This document shows, one piece after another, positions 38,929 through 47,422 of a stretch of 64,000 nt of DNA; positions within the stretch are counted from its first letter, which is position 1; each line of letters begins with the position of its first letter. Where the stretch lies: the NCBI RefSeq assembly GCF_003182135.1, contig NZ_QGTL01000010.1:205059-269058 (forward strand), read 5' to 3'. The translations under genes were made by a program, and so were the position numbers. The notes beneath the pieces were generated by a model. That model was given only the letters and a program-made list of their open reading frames with translations. It was not told where the DNA came from and did not search any database. Source of the stretch: Nocardia neocaledoniensis (lineage in GTDB: Bacteria; Actinomycetota; Actinomycetes; Mycobacteriales; Mycobacteriaceae).

Positions 38929-40113
38929 ATGTGGAGCCCCAGTTCGATGAGATTCGGCGCCTTCCTGGCCCCGTACCATCCCCTCGACGCCGACCCAGCA
39001 CTGCAGCTGCGGCGCGATCTCGATCTGATGGAGCATCTCGACCACCTCGGTTTCGACGAGGCGTGGATGGGTGAGCACCACTCCACCGGTGCCGAGATCG
39101 TGCCCGCCCCGGATGTTTTCATCGCCGCGGCGGCCGAGCGCACGCAGCGCATCCGGTTCGGCACCGGGGTGACCTCGCTGCCGTACCACCATCCGCTGAT
39201 CACCGTCGACCGCATCACCCAGCTCGACCTGCAGACCCGTGGGCGGGTCATCCTGGGCACCGGGCCGGGCAAGATCCCGCTCGACGCGCACATGATGGGC
39301 ATCGACCCCTCCGATCAGCGCCGCCGCCAGGGTGAGGCGCTCGAGGCGATCGTGCGGCTGTTGCGGGGCGAGGTCGTCGACATGCGCACCGACTGGTTCA
39401 CCCTGCGTGACGCCCGAGCGCAGCTGCCCACCTACGACCCGGCCGGCCTCGAGGTCGCCGCGGCCTCCACCATCTCGCCGAACGGCTCGGTGCTCGCGGG
39501 CACGCACGGCCTGTCCCTGCTGTCACTGGCGGCCGGTTCACCCGCCGGTTTCGCCGCGCTGGACCGCAATTGGGGCGTCTACGAGAAGACCTGCGCCGAA
39601 CACGGCCACCGCGCCGACCGCGCGGGGTGGCGGCTGGTCACCCCCATGTTCCTGGCCGAGTCGCGAGCCGAGGCCGAACGGGCCGTCGCCCGGCGCATCG
39701 GGTCCATGGCGGCCTATGTCCATCGGCAGACCGGGCAGCAACCGGACTGGGCCCGAACCTCGCGCGGCATCGTCGAGCAGTGGCGCGAGGACACCCTCGG
39801 CGAGTTCGGGCAGGCGATCATCGGCACGCCGGACGAGGCCATCGACCGAATCCAGGCGCTGATCGACAAGACCGGCGGGTTCGGCACGCTGCTGATCCTG
39901 CACGTGGACATGGCCGACTGGGCCGACACCCAACGCAGTTTCGAACTGTTCGCCGCCGAGGTGATCCCGCACTTCAAGAACCGCAACGCCGGACGGCAGG
40001 CCAGCCTCCAGTTCGCCGAGAACCACCGCGACGCGCTGATCGGCGGGCTGGTCACCGCGATCACCAAGGCCCACACCGACTACTACGGCGCCGACGCCGC
40101 GACGGGAGCGTGA
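38929..40113 (+). CDS. Luciferase-like flavin monooxygenase (limonene monooxygenase-like)
   Basis: 394 residues: FGAFLAPYHPLDADP opens the barrel, with DEAWMGEHHSTGAEIVPAPDVFIAAAAERT, LPYHHPLITVDRITQLD, LGTGPGKIPLDAHMMGID and the C-terminal KNRNAGRQASLQF. EHHS and the PYHPL start are features of the LimB/limonene 1,2-monooxygenase-like branch that uses FMNH2 from a separate reductase. The substrate is unknown. The ATG follows GAGGAG. The alcohol dehydrogenase gene begins 2 bases after its stop, so the pair is co-translated. Confidence 0.86.
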   Translation: MWSPSSMRFGAFLAPYHPLDADPALQLRRDLDLMEHLDHLGFDEAWMGEHHSTGAEIVPAPDVFIAAAAERTQRIRFGTGVTSLPYHHPLITVDRITQLDLQTRGRVILGTGPGKIPLDAHMMGIDPSDQRRRQGEALEAIVRLLRGEVVDMRTDWFTLRDARAQLPTYDPAGLEVAAASTISPNGSVLAGTHGLSLLSLAAGSPAGFAALDRNWGVYEKTCAEHGHRADRAGWRLVTPMFLAESRAEAERAVARRIGSMAAYVHRQTGQQPDWARTSRGIVEQWREDTLGEFGQAIIGTPDEAIDRIQALIDKTGGFGTLLILHVDMADWADTQRSFELFAAEVIPHFKNRNAGRQASLQFAENHRDALIGGLVTAITKAHTDYYGADAATGA

Positions 40114-40115
40114 GC

Positions 40116-41189
40116 ATGCGCGCCGTACGATTCCGCGACGGAGAATTCACCGTCGGCGAGGTCCCCGACCTGCCCGCGACCGGCCCCGGCCAGGTGCGCA
40201 TCGCCGTGGCCGCCTGCGGCATCTGCGGTAGCGATCTGTCGGTGTCCAAGGACGCGTGCCGCTTCGTCGAGGTGGCGCGGGCGGGCGGCTACCCGCTCGC
40301 GGAGTTCGACCCCGACCGGCCCGTGGTGCTCGGGCACGAGTACGCCGGTGTGATCACCGAAATAGGCACGGGTGTCACCGATTTCGCGGTGGGCGACCGG
40401 GTGGCGGGTATCGGTCTCGCGACCGAGAGCGATACCGGCATCCCCACCATCATCGGCTACTCCAACACCTATCACGGCGCGTTCGGCGAGGCGATCGTCG
40501 TCGACGCGTACTGGGTCCGCAGGGTTCCCGACACCCTGCGGCTCGACCACGCGACACTGGCCGAACCGCTGCACGTGGGCGAGATGCATGTCCAGCAGTC
40601 ACAGCTCACCTCCGCCGACTCGGCGCTGGTGATCGGCTGCGGCACCATCGGCCTCGGGGCGATCGTCGCGGCCCGGGCGCACGGCGCGAAACGGGTGATC
40701 GCGTCCGAACCGTCGCCGCGCCGCCGCGAGCTCGCGGCGCTGCTGGGTGCCGACATCGTCGTCGATCCCGCCGAGCAGGACCCGATCGACGTGTGGCACA
40801 CCCTGATCGCCGAGGACCCGGTGGTCGGCGCGGCCGAAGGCGGCATCCTCATCGCCTACGAGTGCAGTGGACGCGCCGGGATCCTCAACGAGCTCACCCA
40901 TCGGATGCCGTTCAACTCGCGCATCCAGGTGCTCGCCGCCGGGTTCGCCGCCGAGACGCTCACCCCGGTGGTGCCCCAGTTCCGGCGTATCGCCGTCAAT
41001 TTCGGTCACGGCGACTATCGGGACGCCTACGACATCACCCTGGACCGCTTGGCGTCGGGCGCGATCGACGCCGAGGCGATCATCACCGGTCGCGTCGGCC
41101 TCGACGGTGTCGGGGACGCGTTCACCGCCCTGCGCAGCCCCGAGGAGCATGTGAAGATTCTCGTGCGCCCCGGCCTCGCGGCCGAATGA
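40116..41189 (+). CDS. Zinc-binding medium-chain alcohol dehydrogenase
   Basis: 357 residues. Catalytic zinc ligands lie in CGICGSDLS and GHEYAGVI, with Glu in AEPLHVGEMHV. The NAD(P) loop is VIGCGTIGLGAIVAARAHGAKR. The four-Cys structural zinc loop of horse-liver-type enzymes is absent (the segment reads GLATESDTGIPTIIGYSNTYHG), as in 2,3-butanediol- or threonine-dehydrogenase relatives with a reduced lobe. Adjacent to the luciferase-like monooxygenase, it probably oxidises the alcohol or diol the monooxygenase pathway produces (inference). Confidence 0.87.
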   Translation: MRAVRFRDGEFTVGEVPDLPATGPGQVRIAVAACGICGSDLSVSKDACRFVEVARAGGYPLAEFDPDRPVVLGHEYAGVITEIGTGVTDFAVGDRVAGIGLATESDTGIPTIIGYSNTYHGAFGEAIVVDAYWVRRVPDTLRLDHATLAEPLHVGEMHVQQSQLTSADSALVIGCGTIGLGAIVAARAHGAKRVIASEPSPRRRELAALLGADIVVDPAEQDPIDVWHTLIAEDPVVGAAEGGILIAYECSGRAGILNELTHRMPFNSRIQVLAAGFAAETLTPVVPQFRRIAVNFGHGDYRDAYDITLDRLASGAIDAEAIITGRVGLDGVGDAFTALRSPEEHVKILVRPGLAAE

Positions 41190-41288
41190 GCAACGCCCGC
41201 ACCGGGATCGAGGCGGTGTCAAGCCACAGTCCCGGCCATTGATTGTGGCGCCACCGACCCCGAGGCCGCCTCGTTAGCGTCGCTGCCC

Positions 41289-42185
41289 GTGAAAGCAATT
41301 CGCACGAAACGCAGCATCGTCTCCGTGATGGCCACCGTACTCGCCGCTCTCGCCCTCGGCGCCACCGCCGCCCTGCCGCCGGCGGTGGCGGCGCCGAGCG
41401 CGGGCGGCCAGATCCCGTTGCAGGGCGCGGTCAACGTCCGCGACATCGGCGGTCACCGCACCTACGACGGCGCGACGGTCAAGTCCGGCAAGGTGATCCG
41501 CGCCGACGCCCTGTCCGGACTGACCGACGCCGATGTCGCCGTCCTGGCCGGTCGCTCGCTGAAATCCGTGGTCGATCTCCGCACGCCCGGGGAGGTGCAG
41601 TTCATGGGGGCCGACCGGCTGCCCGCCGGGGTGCCGCTGGTCGCGCGGCCCATCGACGACACCGGGCTGTTCACCCAGATGATGCAGATCATCCAGTCCA
41701 AGGATCCGCAGCGGCAGCAGGACGCGCTGGGCAACGGTGGCGCCGAGAAGATCATGAACGGCGTCTACGCCAGCTTCCTCGCCGCCGGCTCTCGTGCCGC
41801 GTTCGGTGCCACGATCCGCGAACTGGCGGCCACCGAGGGCGCCGTGCTCTACCACTGCACGTCCGGGAAGGACCGGACCGGGTTCCTCACCAATGTGCTG
41901 CTGCGCGCGGTCGGGGTGCCCGAGCAGACGGCGCGTCAGGACTATCTGCGCTCCAACGACTTCCGTGCCGCCGCGGACGCGAAGCTGCGGGAGCAGGTGA
42001 AGCAGGCCGGCTACATGCAGAACCCGGACCTGCTCATCCCCCTGCAGGAGGTCCGCGACGAATATCTCGACACCGCGGTGCGGAAACTGGAACAGGAATA
42101 CGGCAGTTTCGGCAAGTTTCTCACCGACGGCCTCGGCATCGACGGTTTCACGCTGGTGAAGTTGCGGAAGAACCTCGTCGGCTGA
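41289..42185 (+). CDS. Exported tyrosine/lipid phosphatase (PTP type)
   Basis: 298 residues. A signal peptide (IVSVMATVLAALALGATAALPPAVAAP) leads into a domain with NVRDIGGHRTYDG and SVVDLRTPGEV. The P-loop HCTSGKDRTGFLTNVLL is the C-x5-R signature with nucleophile Cys and the Lys/Asp of the PtpB/LipA lipid-phosphatase branch. Family members dephosphorylate phosphotyrosine and phosphoinositides and are known virulence or host-interaction proteins in some actinomycetes. Exported here; the natural substrate is unknown. GTG start. A strong terminator follows. Confidence 0.87.
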   Translation: MKAIRTKRSIVSVMATVLAALALGATAALPPAVAAPSAGGQIPLQGAVNVRDIGGHRTYDGATVKSGKVIRADALSGLTDADVAVLAGRSLKSVVDLRTPGEVQFMGADRLPAGVPLVARPIDDTGLFTQMMQIIQSKDPQRQQDALGNGGAEKIMNGVYASFLAAGSRAAFGATIRELAATEGAVLYHCTSGKDRTGFLTNVLLRAVGVPEQTARQDYLRSNDFRAAADAKLREQVKQAGYMQNPDLLIPLQEVRDEYLDTAVRKLEQEYGSFGKFLTDGLGIDGFTLVKLRKNLVG

Positions 42186-42202
42186 CCACTCCACGACCGA
42201 TC

Positions 42203-42234
42203 GGTGGGTCGGGGCATCCTCGCCCCGACCCACC
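42203..42234. terminator. Bidirectional hairpin terminator
   Basis: GGTGGGTCGGGGC-ATCCTC-GCCCCGACCCACC has perfect 13-bp arms and a 6-base loop. It lies between the convergent stops of the phosphatase gene (42185) and the IclR gene (42262), where it can end transcription from both sides. Confidence 0.9.
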
Positions 42235-42261
42235 TCTCCGTGCCGCGCTCGACCGCCGGGG

Positions 42262-43080
42262 TCACCGCTGGTGCGATCGCCGGCGTGGCGTACCCATCGC
42301 CCGCGCGGCCGCGTCGGCCGCGTCGACCAGGATCTGCGCCAACCGTCCCGTCCCGGGTGCGCGGTCCCCGCCGATCGGGCCCGACAGCGACATCGCCGCG
42401 CTGCCCCGCGCCGCGCCGACCTCGACCGGCACCGCGACACACACGATGCCGGGCATGGACTCCGCGCGGTCGAGCGCGACGCCCCGATGACCGCGCACCT
42501 GGTCCAATTCGCTGTGCAACTCGGCGCGGCGGGCGATGGTGCGTGTGGTCAGGCGCGGCAGACGCGGCGGGAAGGCCAGCTCGATGAGATTCGGGCGCAG
42601 GGTGGCCAGCAGCGCCTTGCCCACCGCGGTGCAGTGCGCGGGCATCCGGCCGCCGAGCCGCGTCGGCACGGGAGCGGCACCGCGCCCGACCGCCTTGTCG
42701 ATGATGAGCACTTCGGGTCCGTCGAGCACGCCGAGGTGGGCGACCATGCCGGTGCGCTGACACAGCTCGTGCAGCACCGGTCCCAGCGCGTCGCGGATCT
42801 CGTTGTGCTCGATGGCGAGTCCGCCGAGTTCCAGTGCCCGGGTGCCGAGCCGGTAGCCGCCGGGGGCGTGGGCCAGCCAGCGCAGCCGGATCATCTGGTC
42901 GATGATGCGGTGCGCGCTGGAGCGGGGCAGTCCGGTGCGGTCGGCGACGTCGACCAGGGTGCGCATCGGCGCCGGCCCGTCGAAGGTGTCCAGGATCAGG
43001 GTCATCCGCTCGATCATCGAGGCCGGTGTGCCACCGGTGTGTGCCGTCGACCCGGGCATGGTGCGCTCGTCGACCGTCAT
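42262..43080 (-). CDS. IclR family transcriptional regulator
   Basis: 272 residues. The winged helix-turn-helix at about 20-85 has RMTLILDTFDG, then LVDVADRTGLPRSSAHRIIDQMIRLRWLAHAPGGYRLG. The effector domain (about 95-255) has VAHLGVLDGPEVLIIDKAV, TAVGKALLATL and the Cys/Val GIVCVAVPV pocket strand. IclR regulators usually control adjacent aromatic or carboxylate catabolic genes; none is obvious here. The GAGGTGG site precedes ATG 43080. It lies 117 bp after the large LuxR regulator on the same strand. Confidence 0.88.
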   Translation of the reverse strand: MTVDERTMPGSTAHTGGTPASMIERMTLILDTFDGPAPMRTLVDVADRTGLPRSSAHRIIDQMIRLRWLAHAPGGYRLGTRALELGGLAIEHNEIRDALGPVLHELCQRTGMVAHLGVLDGPEVLIIDKAVGRGAAPVPTRLGGRMPAHCTAVGKALLATLRPNLIELAFPPRLPRLTTRTIARRAELHSELDQVRGHRGVALDRAESMPGIVCVAVPVEVGAARGSAAMSLSGPIGGDRAPGTGRLAQILVDAADAAARAMGTPRRRSHQR

Positions 43081-43197
43081 GGGCCACCTCCCTGCTGTTC
43101 GCTGCGCTGTCGGCCTCACCTTGCCGTCCCGGCGGCGCGCGGGAATCGCGGAAACTACGGAGATCGCGGGCTGCGACTACGGAGAACGAACAGTGCG

Positions 43198-45471
43198 TCA
43201 CACGGTGACGCGACTGACCCAGGCGGCGATCTGGGTGCGGGAGGTGAAGCCCAGTTTGGTGAGGATGTGGTCGACGTGGCTCTCCGCGGTCCGGATCGAG
43301 ATCACCAGTTCCTGCGCGATCCGGCGGTTGCCGTGGCCGCGGGCGATCAGCAGGGCCACATCGCGCTCCCGGCGGGTCAGCACGTCGAGGCCGGCTGGTT
43401 CGCCGGCGGTGTCCGCGGTCGGTGCAGTGTCCATCGCGTAGTCGACGGCGTCCTCGATCGCCAGCGCGGCCCCGGCGTCGAAGCGGGCGGCGAACTCGCG
43501 CGCGCCGAGCGCGTCCTGAACTCGGTCGCGGATCGGGCCACCGATGAGCTGGGTCATCGTGTGCGCGAGCCGCTGCGAACTGCCGCGGCGGATCGCCGAC
43601 GCCGCGCCCATCAGCCGCGCCGCGCGGTCGAGGTCGCCCTCGTCGGCGGCGGCCCAGGCCAGGCCGTCGACGCTGGTGGCGATCCAAGCGCACCGGTCGA
43701 ACAGCCGGAACAGCTCGATCGATCGGCGCAGGGCGGCGACCGCCTCGCGCGGGTCGCCGTCGCGGCGCCGCTGGGTGCCGACCGCCCAGTGGGCGAGTCC
43801 GCCGAGCAGGTGGGAGCCGTGCTCGGTGGTCAGGGCCAGCAATTGGTCGGCGAGGGCGCCGGCGAGTGGGTCGTCGAGGGCCAGCGCGCACACCGAGGCG
43901 AAGGCCAGGCTCTCCATCTCCACCCGGGGGTGGTCGCACTCGTGCGCCGACACCGACACGGCCACGGCGATGTCGAGCGCGTCGCGCAGCTCGCCCGCCC
44001 CGAAAGCCAGGACGGCACCGGCCATCTCGGCTTCGGCCAGCACCCGCGCCGATCCGTTCTCGGTGGCGATCGCCGCGGACGCCTGGGCGAACTCCGCCGC
44101 CGTCGCGGTCTCCGAGCGCATGGCGGCGATGACCGCGGAGGCCGCCAGCGCCCTCGCCCGGACGACGGTGCGTTCGGAGTCCTTCGCCAGCGCCTCCGAC
44201 AGCCAGCGGTAGCCCTCGAGCAGCAGGTGGCAGTGTTCCCAGAACGGCCACAGCTCGGTCGCGAGCTCGAGCGCGCGGCGCGCGCCGGCGGGATCGTCGA
44301 GCGAGAACTGCAGTGCGGCACGCAGATTGGCGTGTTCGCGGGCGACGTCACCGAACCAGGCGGTGTCGGCTGCGCTCCAGTACTCGGCGCGCCCGCGCCG
44401 CGCGAGCCGGTAGTAGTACTCGCGATGGGCGAGGCGGACCGCGTATTCGTCGCCGCGCGCCCGCAGCCGGTCACCGCCGAACTGGCGCAGCGGTTCGAGC
44501 ATCGTGTATCTGGCCGCGCCGTCGGCGCCGGGTCCGTAGCCGAGCACGGACTTGTCGACCAGCCCGGTCAGGGCGTCGAGCAGGATCGGCGGTGGGCCGA
44601 CCCGGCACACCGCTTCGGCGGCGGCGAGGTCGACGCCGCCGGCGAAGACCGACAGCTGTTCCCACAGCCGCTGCTCGTCCGGGGTGCACAGGTCGTAGCT
44701 CCAGCGGATCGCCGAGGCGAGCGTCTGCTGGCGTTCCGGCGCGGCGCGCGGTCCGGTGGTGAGCAGCCCCATCGCGTCGTCGAGGCGGGCCAGCACCTGG
44801 TCGGGGGTGAACATCCGCATCCGCAGCGCCGCCAGTTCCAGCGCGAGCGGGATGCCGTCGAGGCGGCGGCAGATCGCCGCCAGGGTCACGGCGTCGGTGG
44901 CGCGCTGTCCGAAGTTCGGGTCCGCGGCGGTGGCGCGGTCGACGAGCAGCCGGGTCGCCGGGCTGTCGAGATCGGTGTGCTCGGGGACGGGCAGCGGTGC
45001 CACCGGCAGGATCTGTTCACCGGGGACGCCGAGCGGTTCCCGGCTGGTCGCCAGGATGCGCAGGCCGGTGGTCGCGGGAACGAGCCGGTCGACGAGTGCG
45101 GCGCACGCGCCGATCACGTGCTCGCAGTTGTCCAGGATCAGCAGCAGCTCGGCCTCGGCCAGGTGTGCGATGAGAGCGGCAGGCGGCGCGGTGGTGTCGT
45201 CGCGCACGCCGAGTTCGCGCGCCACGGTCGAGGCGACGAGATCGGGGTCGCTCACGTGGGCCAGTTCCACCAGCCACACGCCGTCGGGGAACGCCCGCCG
45301 CGCCACGGCGCCGACCCGTCTGCTCAGCCGGGTCTTGCCGACGCCGCCCACCCCGGTCAGCGTGAGCACCCGCGTCCCACCGAGCAGCTTCCTCGCCGTC
45401 GCGACATCGTCGTCGCGACCGATGAAGCTGGTCACCTCCGCCGGGAGATTCCCCGGCACACGCCTGCCCAC
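43198..45471 (-). CDS. LuxR family ATP-binding regulator (NB-ARC/AfsR-type NTPase)
   Basis: 757 residues. An N-terminal NTPase domain has Walker A GVGGVGKTRLSRR at about residue 40 and Walker B LLLILDNCEH at about 110. The RILATSREPLGVPGE sensor and the LDGIPLALELAALRMR segment follow, then a winged helix. The middle is TPR-like, Ala/Leu-rich (about 370-670). The C terminus is a LuxR HTH: LTRRERDVALLIARGHGNRRIAQELVISIRTAESHVDHILTKLG. It acts as an ATP-dependent signal-sensing activator. No target is obvious; the decayed gene and the second P450 gene are upstream. Confidence 0.88.
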   Translation of the reverse strand: MGRRVPGNLPAEVTSFIGRDDDVATARKLLGGTRVLTLTGVGGVGKTRLSRRVGAVARRAFPDGVWLVELAHVSDPDLVASTVARELGVRDDTTAPPAALIAHLAEAELLLILDNCEHVIGACAALVDRLVPATTGLRILATSREPLGVPGEQILPVAPLPVPEHTDLDSPATRLLVDRATAADPNFGQRATDAVTLAAICRRLDGIPLALELAALRMRMFTPDQVLARLDDAMGLLTTGPRAAPERQQTLASAIRWSYDLCTPDEQRLWEQLSVFAGGVDLAAAEAVCRVGPPPILLDALTGLVDKSVLGYGPGADGAARYTMLEPLRQFGGDRLRARGDEYAVRLAHREYYYRLARRGRAEYWSAADTAWFGDVAREHANLRAALQFSLDDPAGARRALELATELWPFWEHCHLLLEGYRWLSEALAKDSERTVVRARALAASAVIAAMRSETATAAEFAQASAAIATENGSARVLAEAEMAGAVLAFGAGELRDALDIAVAVSVSAHECDHPRVEMESLAFASVCALALDDPLAGALADQLLALTTEHGSHLLGGLAHWAVGTQRRRDGDPREAVAALRRSIELFRLFDRCAWIATSVDGLAWAAADEGDLDRAARLMGAASAIRRGSSQRLAHTMTQLIGGPIRDRVQDALGAREFAARFDAGAALAIEDAVDYAMDTAPTADTAGEPAGLDVLTRRERDVALLIARGHGNRRIAQELVISIRTAESHVDHILTKLGFTSRTQIAAWVSRVTV

Positions 45472-45724
45472 GCCCTACTGTCGCACACCCCGATTCGCCG
45501 TACAGGCAGACCGGGACCACGGATTCCCGGGCGCTGCGGCCCGCCACGCCTGCCGCGCGCGGCGTCACCGCCGCAAGCGCGCCGCCGCGGCCAGAATCGG
45601 GGTGCTCACGGCGGTGGCCGCGGCACCGAGGGCGGTGTCGGTGGCCAGGATCCACCGGACGGTGCGCATCAGCTCGCCCACCGGTGGAGCGACATCGAGG
45701 AACCCGCTTGAACCACCGGCGCCA

Positions 45725-46058
45725 TCAGCCTCTGGCTCCGACAACCTGGAGAGCTGCCTCGAGGTTTTCGAGAATTCCCGTGAATTCCGCAGGCGCGATC
45801 TGGACCTCGAAGATTTGACCCGCATGCTCGGGATGATCGAGCAAAGGCGCCTCACGCCAGAATTGAAACGTGATCACCAGGTGGTCGCCGTCGCGGAAGG
45901 CATAGGTCTGCAAGTTGTCGGTCGACCGAACTTGTCTGCATTGTGAACACGCAGAGTCGCTCCAGGCACGGCGACCTCGAAATCAAGTAGTAGTCACCGA
46001 CGACATCGACAGAAGGTCGAGTCGAATGAACCGATAGCAATCGGCAGGTCCTCCCGCT
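45725..46058 (-). pseudogene. Decayed gene, readable in three frames
   Basis: On the minus strand, protein-like sequence jumps between frames. VDVVGDYYL ends near 46000. DFEVAVPGATLRV follows in another frame, HNADKFGR in a third, and STDNLQTYAFRDGDHLVITFQFWREAP continues to AALQVVGARG, with the stop at 45725. The last 60 residues look like an intact domain end. At least three frameshifts separate the pieces, and the GC content is lower than in neighbours. No family is recognised. Lower GC suggests foreign origin. A separate short hydrophobic frame at about 45565-45669 has too little support to call. Confidence 0.5.
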
Positions 46059-46080
46059 CGGTCAACTTGCAGGGCACTTC

Positions 46081-47301
46081 CTAATCGGCGTTCAGGTACA
46101 CCGGGACCGTGGTGTGGCCGTTGGAGATGAAGCTCGAGACCGGCTCCAGTTCGCCGGGATTCACCGCCAGTCGCATCGCGGGGAAGCGGTCGAACAGCGC
46201 GGGCAGCGCCACTGTGGCTTCCAGCCGGGCCAGGGACGCGCCGAGGCAGTGATGGGCGCCGTGTCCGAAGGCGAGGTGGTGGTCGCGGGTGGCCCGGGTC
46301 GGGTCGAACCCGGCGGCGGTGGGGCCGTGGACTTTCGGGTCACGGCTGGCGCCCGCGTAGGAGGCGAGGATCGCCTCGCCCTTGGCGATGCGAGGTCCCC
46401 CGGCGATCTCGATGTCCTCGACGGCGTAGCGCAGCGGCAGGTGCGCGACGGGGGCCTGGAATCGCAGCGTCTCCTCCACCACGTCGGCCCACGACACGTC
46501 GCCACCAACCACCGCGGCACGCTGTTCCGGGTGGGTGAGCAGGGCGACGATCGCCTGGTCGAGCAGATTGACCGTGGTCTCGTGACCGGCGTTGATCACC
46601 AGCATCAACGTGTCGACGAGCTCCTTCTCCGACAGCGGGGCGTCCTCGCCGCGGGTGGCGAGGAGCACGCTCGTGACGTCGTCGCCCGGATGGGCGCGCC
46701 GGTAGGCGACGAGTTCGCCGACCAGCCCGTACATTTCGAGGTAGTTCGCCTGTGCCTGCTCCGCGGTGAACGTGCCGTCGAAGAAGCCGTCGACACACTT
46801 GTGCATCGACGGTCCCAGTTCCTCCGGCACGCCGACCAGTTCGGTGATCACCCGGATCGGCACCGGATAGGCGAAGCCGGCGCGCAGGTCGACCGGCTCA
46901 CCGACCGGAGTGTCCGCCAATCCGTCGAGCAGAGTCTCGGTGATCTCGGCGATCCGCGGGCGCAGCGCGGTGCTGCGCCGATGGCTGAACGCCGGGGCGA
47001 CCAGCCGGCGCAGCCTGCGGTGGTCGGCGCCGTAGGCGGTGAACATGTTGTCGACCGCGACCCAGGGCAGCAGCGGCCACGCCTCGGTGATCTCGCCGTT
47101 GATGAACGACATCCAGTGCTGCCGGGGGTCTTTGGACACCCGCGGGTCGGCGAGCAGGCCGCGCAGGACCGCCTGGTCGGTGACCGACCAGGCGGGCACC
47201 CCGCCGGGCAACTCCACGAGCGCGACCGGGCCGCGCTGCCGGATCCGATCCGACTCCCCCTGGATGTCGACGCCGGTCGAATCGAGCACGATCGGTTCCA
47301 T
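46081..47301 (-). CDS. Cytochrome P450 (CYP107-like)
   Basis: 406 residues. The I-helix is VINAGHETTVNLLDQAIVAL, the K-helix ExxR is in EETLRFQAP, and the heme loop is LAFGHGAHHCLGASLARLEA with the axial Cys. These match class I bacterial P450s of the CYP105/107 type, soluble and dependent on ferredoxin. No redox partner is nearby. Typical substrates are macrolides, terpenes or fatty acids; unknown here. The ATG at 47301 follows GGAGGAG. Confidence 0.9.
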   Translation of the reverse strand: MEPIVLDSTGVDIQGESDRIRQRGPVALVELPGGVPAWSVTDQAVLRGLLADPRVSKDPRQHWMSFINGEITEAWPLLPWVAVDNMFTAYGADHRRLRRLVAPAFSHRRSTALRPRIAEITETLLDGLADTPVGEPVDLRAGFAYPVPIRVITELVGVPEELGPSMHKCVDGFFDGTFTAEQAQANYLEMYGLVGELVAYRRAHPGDDVTSVLLATRGEDAPLSEKELVDTLMLVINAGHETTVNLLDQAIVALLTHPEQRAAVVGGDVSWADVVEETLRFQAPVAHLPLRYAVEDIEIAGGPRIAKGEAILASYAGASRDPKVHGPTAAGFDPTRATRDHHLAFGHGAHHCLGASLARLEATVALPALFDRFPAMRLAVNPGELEPVSSFISNGHTTVPVYLNAD

Positions 47302-47422
47302 GACACTCCTCCACCCCGCGCGGCCGCGATCGACAGCGCCGCAGCTGTTTTCACCACTGGGTGGCAACTTACCCCGCGTGGAGGAGTGACCAGGGGGATT
47401 CCACGGGACCGGAACTGTCAGG

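Noticed and set aside
45565..45669. 34-residue hydrophobic frame (MRTVRWILATDTALG and onward)
   Set aside because: No ribosome site or context; too short to support.
42271..45711. 1146-residue plus-strand frame opposite the IclR and LuxR genes
   Set aside because: Repetitive Arg/Gly/Gln-rich antisense frame typical of GC-rich DNA; no domains.
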